NCBI GenBank assembly: GCA_024509875.1
Contig: JAMPIV010021215.1
Coordinates: 248,001 to 312,000, forward strand
From: Oreohelix idahoensis
Lineage: Eukaryota > Mollusca > Gastropoda > Stylommatophora > Oreohelicidae
DNA length: 64,000 nt
Direction: 5' to 3'
The notes below the pieces were generated by a model that saw only the letters and a list, made by a program, of their open reading frames with translations, had not been told where the DNA came from and made no database searches. Position numbers and translations under genes: made by a program. Below are positions 23,132 to 34,134 of the stretch, piece by piece (position 1 is the stretch's first letter; each line of letters begins with the position of its first letter).

Positions 23132-24059
23132 CCTGATTGGGGGAAGGAGGGGGGGGGGTGTCTCTGGGGGGGATATGAGGAGATAAAGAATAAGACTACT
23201 GCTCCCTCAGGCTGTTGTACAAGGAGCTGACAACCTCATTATGTCAAACAAATTAATACAGAAGGCACTGCTGCTGCTGGAGCATGGGCTTTGATGCAGA
23301 CTTCTTGCAGCTGCAGTGGTGGCTCCACAAGGAGTGAAAAATGAGATAAAAATGGAAACAAAATGTAGAGTATTTCAAGGGTAAAAGCAGCATTTGACTT
23401 AGGTAAATTGAAAAAAATTTGAAAATTGGAATCAGTCATTTGTCAGACTGTCTGATAATTTAGGATACCCTGAATCTAAATATGCTAGAACACATTCTGA
23501 CAAGGTATATTTTAACTCTGAAAATTATATGAAATTTTCCTGTTACTGTTAATTATTAATTTCTCGGAACCTTCATTAATATTTCTAATGTTCTTATAAC
23601 TTGAGATTTAGCTCAGAAGCGTTACATAGCATATTAAATATCTAACCAAATTTTGATTTATTCCTAATAGTGTTTTAGAAACACTGTTTTAAACTGTTGG
23701 CAAACTTTATTACTATTTTTAGGCCATGAACTTGAAAGTCATGTTCCTCCTACGGGCTTCCTAGTGAAATTTGACATTCATAACTCAAAAATAATAAAAG
23801 GCTTAGTGAATTGAGATTAGGCATCAAAATCCAATAGGGCCACTCTTTCCATGGAAACAAATAGCACAGTACCATCAAAACCTTACTTATGCATATGTGT
23901 TAACATTGTAGGTTAATTAAGTATTTGCAGCTTAATTCAAATCCTGGAAGTATTTATGAAAATAGCTTTTTACAGTCACTCCTCCCCTTAATATAATGGA
24001 CTTTGGATAGAGTTCTTCCATAAGGTTCCTCATTATGGACATCTGGTTCTGTACAATAT
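23132..24059. other. Non-coding stretch
   Basis: AT-rich DNA. A block near 23,290-23,335 (GCAGTGGTGGCTCCAC...AAGGAGTG) recurs near 3,715-3,745, suggesting a small dispersed repeat. Nothing else is recognisable. Confidence 0.45.
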
Positions 24060-25200
24060 GCAGCATCTATGGTATCTAGCCTGTATAAAAGCAACTCTAG
24101 ATGAAAACTAAGCAAGGAACAAGTCAGTAGGATTTCAAATAGAAAGATCAGGAACAGATCAGATACTAGATAGGAACACTGAACAGGCAGGCACCTTTAC
24201 TTATCAACTGTAGACTTCGAAAAAAGCATTTGATAGCAGACCACGACCACACAGTCCTATAGAAAAGGCTGAGATACTCAGCAAAAATCCCTCAATAATT
24301 TATTAAAATGATTCAAGACTTTTATCAAGAGGCAACTGTCCACAAAGGCAAACTCTCAAAACCCTTTAAAATAGACAGTGAGTTCAGACAAGGATGTCTG
24401 GAAATAAACAAATAAAATTTATTAGTTAAGAAAGTTACAGCTCCTTGTTTTTACATTTGTTTCATGTATATCCAAAAGATACAAGTGAGGATATAATGAA
24501 ATAAAAAATAGGCAGTGACTTGTCAGTCACCCTGTAGATGAAGGCAGTGAAGGCAGCATTAACAAGGCTACACATCAATATAAATATGTAGATGAAGGCA
24601 GTGAAGGCAGCATTAACAAGGCTACACATCAATATAAATATGTAGATGAAACAATGGAAGTGAGAATAAAGAGATAGACAAACAGGTGACTGAAGAAATG
24701 TGCATCATTACCTAACTGAAAAGTCTGACAAAGAATGAGAAACAAACCAGCATGTCTATGCCAGCTACTCAAACCAGTATGGAACCTGTTGCCAAGAAAA
24801 CAAAATTAAGCTGATCAACACCCACATAAAATATGTATGGCTCAGGAATGTAGAGTGTCATCACGAATATCACATCCAAACTCCTGGCATTCACCACCAG
24901 AAGTCTACACTGCATCCTTTATAACCGGTAGCCAGATGTAATTTAAAAAACAAATACAGACTTGAGAAAAATAATCAGACAACAATCAATATATAATTAA
25001 AAAGAGAAAGTGGAGATGGATATGACACACATCAGGAAACAACCAAACAGAAACAGACATACCTGGAACCCACAGAAGAGAGGGGAGACCAAAGATGGAT
25101 TGGAGAAGTTTGGTGGAAGAGGTAGTGAAGATCTCAAGTTGGCTCAAAATAGAAATAGCTGGCAAGCAATAATTACATCCCCATGCTTCTCATTCCTTAA
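24060..25200 (+). pseudogene. Degenerate LINE, RT region and C-terminus
   Basis: The plus strand keeps VGFQIERSGTDQI near 24,125 and TVDFEKAFDS near 24,205 (RT motif with the first catalytic Asp), followed by a shifted GCLEI remnant. After an unrelated or rearranged stretch with a 54-bp duplication, the C-terminal tail is recognisable near 25,000-25,150 (KWRWIGHT, TWNPQKRG, WRSLVEE in mixed frames). Many stops and frameshifts; an old copy. Confidence 0.7.
24534..24641. repeat. Tandem duplication, 2 x 54 bp
   Basis: Two identical adjacent 54-bp copies starting GTAGATGAAGGCAGTG, at 24534-24587 and 24588-24641. Identity within an otherwise old LINE suggests a recent slippage or template-switch event, or an assembly artefact. 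Confidence 0.93.
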
Positions 25201-25204
25201 TGAA

Positions 25205-26220
25205 AAGTAATAGTGATGATCTAGGTGGGGTCAGATGGTCTCTGTGTGCATAAGCACCCACAGACTTAATTGTTATCTATTTCCTGACAGTTATTTTTGT
25301 AGCCTTTATTTGTGTTGATCTAGATGGTGTCACACTGTCTCTGTGTACATATGCATCTACATCTGAATTGTTCTTTCACTTATATTTCCTGTGTTTGTTT
25401 TTATATCCTTTTATGGCATAAAATTTGTAAAAAATTATTTAATATGGCTTATGAAGAATGGTGTGCATTTTTTAAAAGAAACAATTTAATTTGACTGTTA
25501 GTGTTACTCAGAAATGTGAAAATAAAGATGTGTCTGGTTTTTCAGTGTCATGTATAAGTGGCATAACAAAACATGTTTGATGTTTCAGAGAGTAAAGGTA
25601 ATCTTAAATGATTTGCATTAAATTCAACACTTTAAAAAAAAACCCAAAACTCACCAACTAGTAGCAAGAAATTTTGTCATTTATCAGCACTGTTCACTAT
25701 TTCCCCATTTTCGGCAAAAAGTTCTGTCGGTGTAGAGAATCAACCTTTAGTTACATATATTAATATGTTTGAGCATTTGAATAATGCAAGTTTGTGTTGC
25801 CTAATCACTGTTTTTATTTACATGCTGTCCTTGATATTGCCACAAGCAGTGATGATTTATGTCTTGGATGTTTCCACTTGGGATATCCACTGAACTTTAA
25901 CAAATATTAAAATAGTGAAAAAAGTACTAAGGAATAATTGTGTCAAAAATTCAAAAATTGCACCACTCATTTCAGACCACATCTCAGACAGAGATGTCTG
26001 CCTGAAGTGATCTAATGCTGTAACACCATCTTGCGTAAAATCTTGTGAAATGCTAACTGCACTGGTTATCTCACATTCCTATATGTTATGAACAATATGT
26101 AATTCTCTTGACAGCAGCCAAAGTTGAGAATATAAAATAAGTGGGAAACAAGCAGAGGTAAATGTTTAGAGTGTGTAGTAAAACAGTGTTGTGCCTCTAT
26201 ATTTTTCCCCTCAGTTAGTT
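25205..26220. other. Non-coding stretch
   Basis: AT-rich sequence. Two similar blocks (GATCTAGGTGGGGTCAGATGG and GATCTAGATGGTGTCACACTG) about 120 bp apart hint at an old internal duplication. No gene seen. Confidence 0.45.
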
Positions 26221-26224
26221 GCTT

Positions 26225-26455
26225 ATCCTTTACAGGACGTGGCAATCAACCCCAGCTTTTATTGGCTGTTTGTGATTTTTCTAGGCAATATTTTCATTCA
26301 GTAGTTTGCCATTGCTTTCTGAACGGTACGGCGCTTATACCATTGTTAAAAATCCACACAAAGCGATCTGCTACCAAACCGCCTGCAGCAGGTTTCGAAC
26401 CTGGTATATCTGGATTATGAAACTGCGTTCATATCCATTAGGCCACAGTATTTAG
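26225..26455 (-). repeat. tRNA-derived SINE (family D), minus strand
   Basis: Read on the minus strand, GTGGCCTAATGGATATGAAC is an A-box-like start, and CAGGTTCGAAACCTG is a strong B box about 30 bases downstream. The body continues with AGCAGATCGCTTTGTGTGG. The unit resembles a tRNA whose acceptor stem does not close, as in a SINE head. Confidence 0.72.
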
Positions 26456-27104
26456 AGAAAACATACATGGAATTATACCAGAGAAAGAAGTTTTCATCCC
26501 AGCACATTGGATGCAGCATGACTTCAAGTGCATTAAGAAACACTTCAGGTGATTACGATATTGTATTTTTTTAAATATTTGTTTAACTTAGAACATAAGT
26601 ATCACAAATCAGTGCTGTTGAATGTGTGTGATATTATGTATTAATAATAACAGTTTTAATGTAGCATGAAACTCCTAACTATTCAGAGGCATGAATAATT
26701 TATAGAATGTACAAATGAGTGTACATTTTTTTTTTTAAGCAAATGCCTCATTTTAAGTAGCAAAAACATCACAAAAACTTGTGTTTCATTAATGTGTTAA
26801 ATGAATTAATGTAATTTTTGCGGCAAATAAAAAATTGTAAATGACAGGATATTATTTTGTACAAGATTCTATCACTATTTTTAAGTCAGGTGTTTTAATA
26901 AATGATGCTAATCAAGACAAGATTGCAGTTGGTGGGGGGCTTGAGTGTGTGTATGCATGTTTGTGCATACTTTTTCTTCATATCGGGCAAGCTGATCATG
27001 CTCATAAAATGATATTAGTCAAAATTAGCAAGTAGCCTGTCAAAAAAAGGGGAGGCTAAGAGTTATGGCATGATTCTGTTTCATGGCCTGTGTTCAGTTT
27101 CTTC

Positions 27105-27292
27105 CTTTCCATTTCCTTCTATCGAGCAAGTAAGCTTGTCAATACACAGAGTCACTTGGAAACTATATTTAACAAAAACACGCTTATAAAAACTGGAGAG
27201 ACGAAACAAAAAAATTGTACTTCTTCCGAGAATCAAATGCAGAACATTTGCTTGGAAGACAACCATTCTAAGCACTAAACCACAGATATGTG
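27105..27292 (-). repeat. tRNA-like SINE copy, minus strand
   Basis: The minus strand reads GTGGTTTAGTGCTTAGAATG (A-box-like), GTTGTCTTCCAAGC, then ATTTGATTCTCGG (B-box-like). It resembles the head at 178-262. The body to 27,105 has no coding content. Confidence 0.5.
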
Positions 27293-27859
27293 GTGTTTTT
27301 AATCCTGTATTTTTGTTACACAATGCCTAATAAAAGGGAGCAAGATTAATGTATTCTTGGAGTCACAATATAGTAGTAATACAAATATTTTTGTTTTTTA
27401 AGTGTCAATACACATTGAATAATGTGTCATTCGGCTAAGCGCTGCTTCTTTGAAACACATGCAAGTTGACATATGAGTATGATCTAGTTGTCCAATGAAG
27501 AATAGTTACACTGAGTTCCAGTTGTAAAGGATGTAATTGTTTGCCCTCACTTGGATTTTGATATTTTAATGACTGCCTCTCCCAGTGAGCGTTGCATTTG
27601 TTAAAGAAATACTAAGACAATTATTATGTTTAGAACACTTTTATAAGTAAACTGTGTTTTCTCTTAAATTTTAATGGCAGTTTTACTGAAGAGACAGCAG
27701 CTATAAGAACTGCAACCAACCAGGACCATTTCAGCAGATAAACAGGTGTCAGGTATACATTGTCTTCTGTTCTGTTATCTCTATTCAGGTCCGTTGATTA
27801 TTTGTGAGGAATATTAGATGGCGAACATAATACAAATTTCAAAACATAAATGATAAAAT

Positions 27860-28340
27860 CCTCATAGCAAAAACTGAAAAAAAGCTAAAATAAATTATTG
27901 ATATGGCAGTAGCAGCACTTACAAATTTTTTAAATGTCTAGGCACATTAACATCTGACAGACGTTGCAGCTCGGACATAAAGAATAAAATAGCCCATGCA
28001 GAAACAGCATTCCATGACATGAAAAGTATCCTATGCAACAAATCTTTGTCAATAAAAATAAGAAAGATAATTCTTCAGTATTTACACAGATCCAATCTTA
28101 GAATGTGGAAGTGAATCAAAAACACTGAATACACAAACAAGAATCTCCCAGAGGCAAAGCAGAAGTGGTTTTACAGAAAAATATTAAGAATATCGTAGTC
28201 AGCAAAAATGATTAATGAGGTCAACCCTGAAAGTGGTCTTAGTGCAAAGGAAGCTTATTACACACATCAGAAGGAAGCAATCCTAAATTTGATCATATTA
28301 CAAAAAAACTTGAATATAATGTGACAATCCTCAGTAGGCA
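27860..28340 (+). pseudogene. Degenerate LINE C-terminal fragment
   Basis: The frame reads FKCLGTLTSDRRCSSDIKNK, then ETAFHDMKSIL and KIRKIILQYL, with traces of YRKILRIS near 28,180. This is the post-RT region of a CR1/RTE-like LINE. No RT catalytic motif is retained and stops are frequent. Confidence 0.7.
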
Positions 28341-28894
28341 TAGCTCCTGAAGAAGAAGATTAACCAATAGTTTATCCGCTGCTTTAGAATGTGACTAATA
28401 TTATACATGTATGGGGTATTCATCCTTGAAGTGGCTGAATGGCTTGTATACCTTATCAATTCCTAGAGCTAAACTGGCTGGGCCATATAAACTTGCTTCT
28501 GGGGTAGTAAAGGTGCCACAGGTGAAGGATTTCTGACTAGCACTGTGTATTTCATTACTGTGTTCCCTGCTACTTCCATTCAGAAGAGTTGCCTTCATAT
28601 ATGAGTTGAAGATTAGTGTGAGCATGTATTTTTTACATCTATTTACATATTTAAATCTCTTTACACAAATTGAAAGGGGGAAATGATGGCATGATCAGAA
28701 ATCAAAATTATTATTTTGAATTAGCGACACAATATATCCTAATTACAGAGGTTGTTGACACTGGATGTTTTTTCGTCATTAATTAAACAACAAAAAATCA
28801 ATGTTTTTGGTTTGTTTTGTTGTTGTTAAGGCTCTGCTGTCAAGTATGCCAAGGTGTTTATTTTCTCTTCAGTCACAGAGGATGACTTTTAAAA

Positions 28895-28914
28895 CATATA
28901 TATATATATATATA
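28895..28914. repeat. (AT)n microsatellite
   Basis: A short run of ten AT units. Confidence 0.95.
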
Positions 28915-29208
28915 TTGTTTATATGATTCTGAACAATTCAATCTTGTCTTGATGCATCTGCAAAAGAAATTCTGGCAAATTAATAAATGAAAATGTATTT
29001 GTAAACATACGAACACAAACATTTTTACAATTTATCAACAGTAACATTTAGTGACAGATGAAAAACATGAAAAAAGCAATTAATTAAAGTAATTAAGCAT
29101 CTGTGTGACATCTTGGATAAAATGAAATTTAAAATTGTAGACACTGATCTTTTTAGGGACATATTTAGTAAAAAAACTCCCAAAGCTTCATTACTGCAGC
29201 TCTAAAAT

Positions 29209-29225
29209 GTGTGTGTGTGTGCGTG

Positions 29226-29296
<71 letters not shown>
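29209..29296. repeat. (GT)n(AT)n compound microsatellite
   Basis: Six GT units pass into about 70 bp of AT repeat, with a phase break near 29,250. Such AT tracts extrude cruciforms readily and are prone to breakage. Confidence 0.97.
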
Positions 29297-29298
<2 letters not shown>

Positions 29299-29877
29299 AT
29301 CAGTACTTAACAACTTTTATTTTATAAAAGTACTGTGGTATTATACATAGCTGTAAAGGAAATTGAGTGAAAATATAACATTTGGACAAAACGAAATATA
29401 AACTTAGTCCCAATTTACTGGCCCCAAAACCTGTCCTGTCATCACAAGCACTTGGAAAAAATGAGCCCTGAATACTGGGCGTCTCATCCTATAATATATA
29501 TATATATTTTTTTTTTTCTGCATAAGCTGTAAATTTCCTTGAATGGAAACTAAGTGTGGCAATTTATAAGAATAAACATTTTAAAATGCAGTTATATCTT
29601 GCAGTTCAAATATTTTGAAGCATTTGATTGTAAATTTGGTAATTAGTTTACAAATGCTTAGTGTATTTGTGCTCAACTGTTTGACCATTTTTATGTCTCC
29701 TTAAGCAACAGCTAGATTACCTCAGATTTGTTCTGTTTATAGGTTTTAATACACATATTTATTATGGCACAAGAGTTCACACAGTCAAATGTACCGCTCA
29801 TATTATAATATGAAAATTCTTGAGACATGTTTCAGCTGGCATAAAAAGTTTAAAAAAAAGTTTCTGTAATAAAAGTT

Positions 29878-30061
29878 GTCACATTGTGGTCACATTGTGG
29901 TCACATTGTGGTCACATTGTTGTCACATTGTGGTCACATTGTTGTCACATTGTTGTCACATTGTTGTCACATTGTTGTCACATTGTGGTCACATTGTTGT
30001 CACATTGTGGTCACATTGTGGTCACATTGTGGTCACATTGTGGTCACATTGTGGTCACATT
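29878..30061 (+). repeat. 11-bp minisatellite, about 17 units
   Basis: The unit is GTCACATTGTG with a GTCACATTGTT variant. About seventeen tandem copies run without interruption; the last unit decays at GTCACATTTC. Because 11 is not a multiple of 3 and no rotation of the unit yields a stop, all three forward frames are open, which gives three overlapping spurious ORFs rich in Ser-His-Cys. Confidence 0.95.
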
Positions 30062-30426
30062 TCTACAAACCAACAAAAGCAGCACATAATCATCAGCTGC
30101 CTCCTCTGGTTTTAACCAGTCTCAACTCGTCCCAATGACCGAATCTGCTTTTGATCTCAATTATCACCAGAAGTCAGATCTACATATTAGTATCCAGAAC
30201 CGAATGCTTGGAATTTCGAACTTCCTCTGAGCCATACGCATTAAGTGTGGCAAAACGGTTGTCTCTGAGATGTGTGATATTTGCAGAGATGCACACAATG
30301 AAGCAAATCTGCCAGAGAAGAAATCAAGAATTCCAGTTTAACATTAGGCAACAAATCTTAAATGATCAACACCATCAAGTTTGAGATTCTTCTTCTTTGA
30401 TCCTTAGCCGTCGACCGTCAAAGCAG

Positions 30427-31218
30427 TCAGTGGCCATCACGCCTAGTGGCGTCTTGTAGGGCAACAACAAATTTATTCCACTTTGCTCGGTCGGTAGCCA
30501 TCCTTCGTACAGTGCCCCAACTCTGGTTCATTCTTTGCATCTCAGCCTCCACAGTCCTCCGCCAAGTTGTTTTTGGTCGGCCTCTCTTTCGTTTTCTTTC
30601 AGGGGTCCAAAGCATAGCTGTTCTTGTGATGGCATCGGGATCTCTTCTGAGGACATGGCCAACCCAGCTCCAGCATCTGCCAGCAATGATGGTGTGCATG
30701 TCCTCTTGCTTGCTCTGATTAAGCAGATCTTGGTTGGTGATGGTATTCGGCCAAAAGATTCAGTGAATTTTTCTTAGGCATGTTGTGTGAAAAGAGGACA
30801 ATTTCAACATTTCCTTCTCTGTAACTCTTCAGCTTTCCGCACCATAGAGAAGCACAGAAAGCACACAGCTCTGATATAATCTTAATTTTGTGCTTGTGCT
30901 GTATTGAGAGGACTTCCAGATGTTGTTTAGGCTAAAGAAGGCTGTTCTTGCTTTGTTCATTCTATTGTTGATGTCTTTGCTTGCCCCGCCGTCTGGTGTT
31001 ACTATGCATCCTAGGTATGTGAAGGTGTCTGTCTGTACCAGTTGCTGATTCCTTACTGATATGGGCTCAGAGTTGCTCACATTGAGCATCATGACCTCTG
31101 ACTTCTTTAAATTGATGTTCAAGCCCACCTGCTGGCTATACTTATTAAGTCTATCCGTTTTTTCCTGGATGTGTTGATGTGAATGTGTTAGCAGTGCAAT
31201 GTCATCTGCATATTCCAG
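30427..31218 (-). pseudogene. RTE-like LINE ORF, 3' part (RT motif 5 to end)
   Basis: On the minus strand the coding starts EYADDIALLTHSHQHI, then GLNINLKKSEVMML, TFTYLGCIVTPDGGASKDI, LRLYQSCVLSVLLYGAES, and after a frameshift near 30,800 RCWSWVGHVLRRDPDAITR, ERKRKRGRPKTTW and a final ATRRDGH. This is the second half of RT plus the C-terminal tail. It lies head-to-head with the plus-strand part of the same element. Confidence 0.88.
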
Positions 31219-31251
31219 ATCTTACAATGTAGAAAATGTAGTCCATCTTAT

Positions 31252-32125
31252 TCCTCTTGGACTGCACTCAGGTCACGGCAGAAATGAGAAACTATAGGTT
31301 ACACATACTAGGGATAAGCGAGAGCAGATGGACAGGGGCAGGAAAAGTTAAAACAGCAACAGGAGAAACAGTACTTTACTCTGGAAGAGAGGATGGAAAG
31401 CACAATGAAGGTGTAGCCATTATTCTACAGAAAGGAATAGAAAGGACATTACTGGAATGGAAACCCATCAACAACAGACTGATAAGATTAAGATTGAGAG
31501 GTAGATTCACCAATAATACAATGCTACGCACCAACAAATGATAGCGATTAAGAGGTCAAGGATGAATTCTATCAACAACTGCAGAAAGAAATGGAAGACA
31601 CACCAAGATATGATCTTATTATAGTTATGGGAGACCTCAATGCTAAAGTTGGTACACACAATATATATAATGAAAGAGTAATGGGGAAATGCGGCAGCGG
31701 AACAGCAAACGAAAATGGGGACAAATTAATAAGTTTCTGTAGCATTAACAACCTGGTCATTGGAGGAACATTTTTCCCACATAAAGAAATTCACAAATTA
31801 ACATGGGAATCACCAAATGGTCGGGACAGAAACCAGATAGACCACATCATGATTAACGGTAGATGGAGACATGCATTACAAGATGTGAAGGTAAGAAGAG
31901 GTGCAGATGTGGGAAGTGATCATCATTTAGTAGTAGCAAAACTGAAAGTGAAACTAAGAAGGGCTGGACCAACTGTAACTACACAGAAAAGGTTTGACAT
32001 CAGCAAATTGAAGGACCCCCTTACCAGAAAAGCTTTTGCGGCTGACATAAAGAAACGATATCAATTTGCCAAAAGACATTGACTGATGATATAGACCAGA
32101 AATTCAACACCATTTCAACAATATA
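31252..32125 (+). pseudogene. RTE-like LINE ORF, endonuclease part
   Basis: The plus strand encodes an exonuclease-endonuclease-phosphatase (APE-like) domain: VTAEMRNYRLHILGISESRW with the catalytic Glu block, HNEGVAIIL, then after a stop near 31,540 VMGDLNAKVGTHN (catalytic Asp/Asn), RNQIDHIMINGRW and VGSDHHLVV (the SDH motif). This type of APE domain also occurs in the host protein CFDP2. The frame is cut by the Tc1 element at 32126 and resumes after it as CLGFQERKKQDWITPET at about 33,680-33,730. Confidence 0.87.
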
Positions 32126-33658
32126 TACTGAAGCACATTAAAAACGCACCACTATTATATATACTGATGCCGAGAAGCTGGAAAAAAAAAGTGTGGGAAT
32201 GGATTTTCCCCGTGTTTGTCATGAGGTAGAGAGTGAATGGCTGCTGGAATGGAAAGTGCATGATTCAACCCACGGGTTTGTGTACAGACTACATGAAAAC
32301 AATGAAAGTTACACGTGCAACACGATTCCCAACAGCTATGACCCTGAAAATGTGTACGCGTTGTGGCAGTATACTCGGTATAAAAAGGCCATTGAGACAA
32401 AACACCCAGTACATGTGCTTGAAATGCCACGACTATCTGAAAACGACCGCCAACGAGCCATTGGTATGTTGGAGACCGGAATGAGCTCGCGGGCCATTGC
32501 CAGAAGGATGAATTGCCACCACAGCACTATTGTACGTCTCAATGAATGTTACGGAACCACTGGCAGTGATAGACTTCGGAGTGGCCAACCACGAGTTACT
32601 ACCCCTGCGCAAGATCATCCTATTGTGCTGAGTCACCTAAGGAATCGTTCTCTCCCGGCAAGTCAAACAGCAAGAGCAATGGTGGGTAGACGTGGGCAAG
32701 TCTCTCGAATGACAGCCAAACGACGACTCAGAGATACAGGCCTTACTGCAAGACGACCTTATGTTGGGCCAAACTTGACTCACAGACATCGTCAGCAGCG
32801 CCTGCAATGGGCAGAGCAACATGTCAGATGGACTAGACTACAGTGGAATGCTGTCCTATTCACAGACGAGAGCAGATTCAACATATCCTTTGCTGATGGA
32901 AGTATGCGGATTTGGCGACAGTGTGGAGAGCGCTTTGTAGATTGCTGTGTTCGTCAGCACAACCGACTTGGAGGTGGCAGTATTCACATTTGGGGAGGAT
33001 TCAGTTTTCACCATTGCTTGCCTCTTCACATCTTCTGTGGAAATGTTAATGCTGTGACATATCGAGATGAGGTTCTGGATACATTGGTTGCTCCTGCATT
33101 CACAAATTATCCAGACTTGCAGCTTCTCCAGCAGGATAACGCATGTGCGCACACCACATGCATTACGCAGCAATATCTACAGCAGCAGAACATTGTGACG
33201 ATTGATTGGCCTGCCCTATCACCAGACATGTCCCCTATAGAACATCTGTGGGACGAGCTTGGACGCAGAGTCTACAGGCAAGGTTCTCCAGCTAATCTGC
33301 AACAGCTCGAAGCTGCTCTTACACGTGAGCTGGACTTGATTCCCCGGAATTTCCTTCAGAGACTTGTGCGTTCCATGCGGAGCCGCTGCCAAGCTTGTTT
33401 GCAAGCACATGGTGGACATACCAGATACTGAGGATAGTGTGAATGAATTTTTTTATTGGTTGCATTTTTGGTTTTCTCCCTTGCCTGCACAGAATGCAAT
33501 GAATTTCATAACAATCAAATGTACAAATTAATGACCAGCATGGATTCATAGGAAAATGAATAAAGATTCCAAATATGTGAACTTGTAAACACTTATATTT
33601 ACATTTCACACTCTGTTCCTGGATTATACAGGTGGTGCGTTTTTAATGTGCTTCAGTT
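32126..33658 (+). mobile_element. Tc1-like transposon, apparently intact
   Basis: A 1533-bp element with 27-bp terminal inverted repeats (32126-32152 and 33632-33658; 26 of 27 match, starting TACTGAAGC / AACTGAAGC), flanked by TA on both sides (32124-32125 and 33659-33660). It carries one uninterrupted transposase gene and sits inside the endonuclease region of the RTE-like LINE, so it is younger than that insertion. Near-identical TIRs and an intact ORF suggest a recent, possibly autonomous copy. Confidence 0.9.
32424..33431 (+). CDS. Tc1-like transposase (DD34E)
   Basis: 335 residues from the ATG at 32424, which begins MPRLSENDRQRAIGM, a normal Tc1 start. The frame is open upstream to 32193 but that part looks like leader. 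The first 110 residues form the paired-like helix-turn-helix DNA-binding region (GMSSRAIARRMNCHHSTIVR, then TPAQDHPIVL). The catalytic DDE domain has LFTDESRFNIS (Asp 1), LLQQDNACAHT (Asp 2) and SPDMSPIEHLWDELGRR (Glu); 34 residues separate the second Asp from the Glu, which defines DD34E. Length is right for the family (about 340). It cuts and pastes DNA at TA sites in the nucleus. Confidence 0.93.
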   Translation: MPRLSENDRQRAIGMLETGMSSRAIARRMNCHHSTIVRLNECYGTTGSDRLRSGQPRVTTPAQDHPIVLSHLRNRSLPASQTARAMVGRRGQVSRMTAKRRLRDTGLTARRPYVGPNLTHRHRQQRLQWAEQHVRWTRLQWNAVLFTDESRFNISFADGSMRIWRQCGERFVDCCVRQHNRLGGGSIHIWGGFSFHHCLPLHIFCGNVNAVTYRDEVLDTLVAPAFTNYPDLQLLQQDNACAHTTCITQQYLQQQNIVTIDWPALSPDMSPIEHLWDELGRRVYRQGSPANLQQLEAALTRELDLIPRNFLQRLVRSMRSRCQACLQAHGGHTRY

Positions 33659-33732
33659 TATAAGGAAAGCAGCAAATCATGCTTGGGATTCCAGGAAAGG
33701 AAGAAGCAAGACTGGATAACACCAGAAACATT

Positions 33733-34002
33733 CTTCCTCTAACCTGCAGCACTCGAGCTTTCCAGCTCTTTTGGCCCAATGACATGTCATTGCGAGGCTG
33801 GGGCATCAGTGGACTTTCCTTCCAACCCGGTCAGGAGCTTCGCTCCTTCCCATCCACACGGGATTTATGTGCAGGAGCCGTTCATGTTATTCAGTCAAAT
33901 TTCCGGTCATAAACATTCCTTCAAACGCTGACGCCCAGGTTTGAACCATGAAAACCTGGTCGCCAGTACAACGTTGTAGCCATTACACCAGCGCGGCTCC
34001 CA
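33733..34002 (-). repeat. tRNA-derived SINE (family E) with 12-bp TSD
   Basis: A 270-bp insertion flanked by ACCAGAAACATT at 33721-33732 and 34003-34014, interrupting the RTE-like LINE ORF. On the minus strand it starts GGGAGCCGCGCTGGTGTAAT (A box GGTGTAATGGCTACAACG) and has a B box GGTTCAAACCT. A second copy of the family lies at 63267-63593. The perfect duplication makes the boundaries firm. Confidence 0.92.
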
Positions 34003-34134
34003 ACCAGAAACATTAAACACCATAACGATGAGAAAGGAAATGAAAAGAAAGAAAACAGAAGCGAAGTCCCCCAGGTTAAAGCAACTATATAGCAAACAGT
34101 CCAGTCAGCTGGACAAGGAAGTTAAATGCCAAAC

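Noticed and set aside
29820..30138. Three overlapping Ser-His-Cys-rich ORFs
   Set aside because: They are produced by an 11-bp repeat open in all frames; no independent protein signal.
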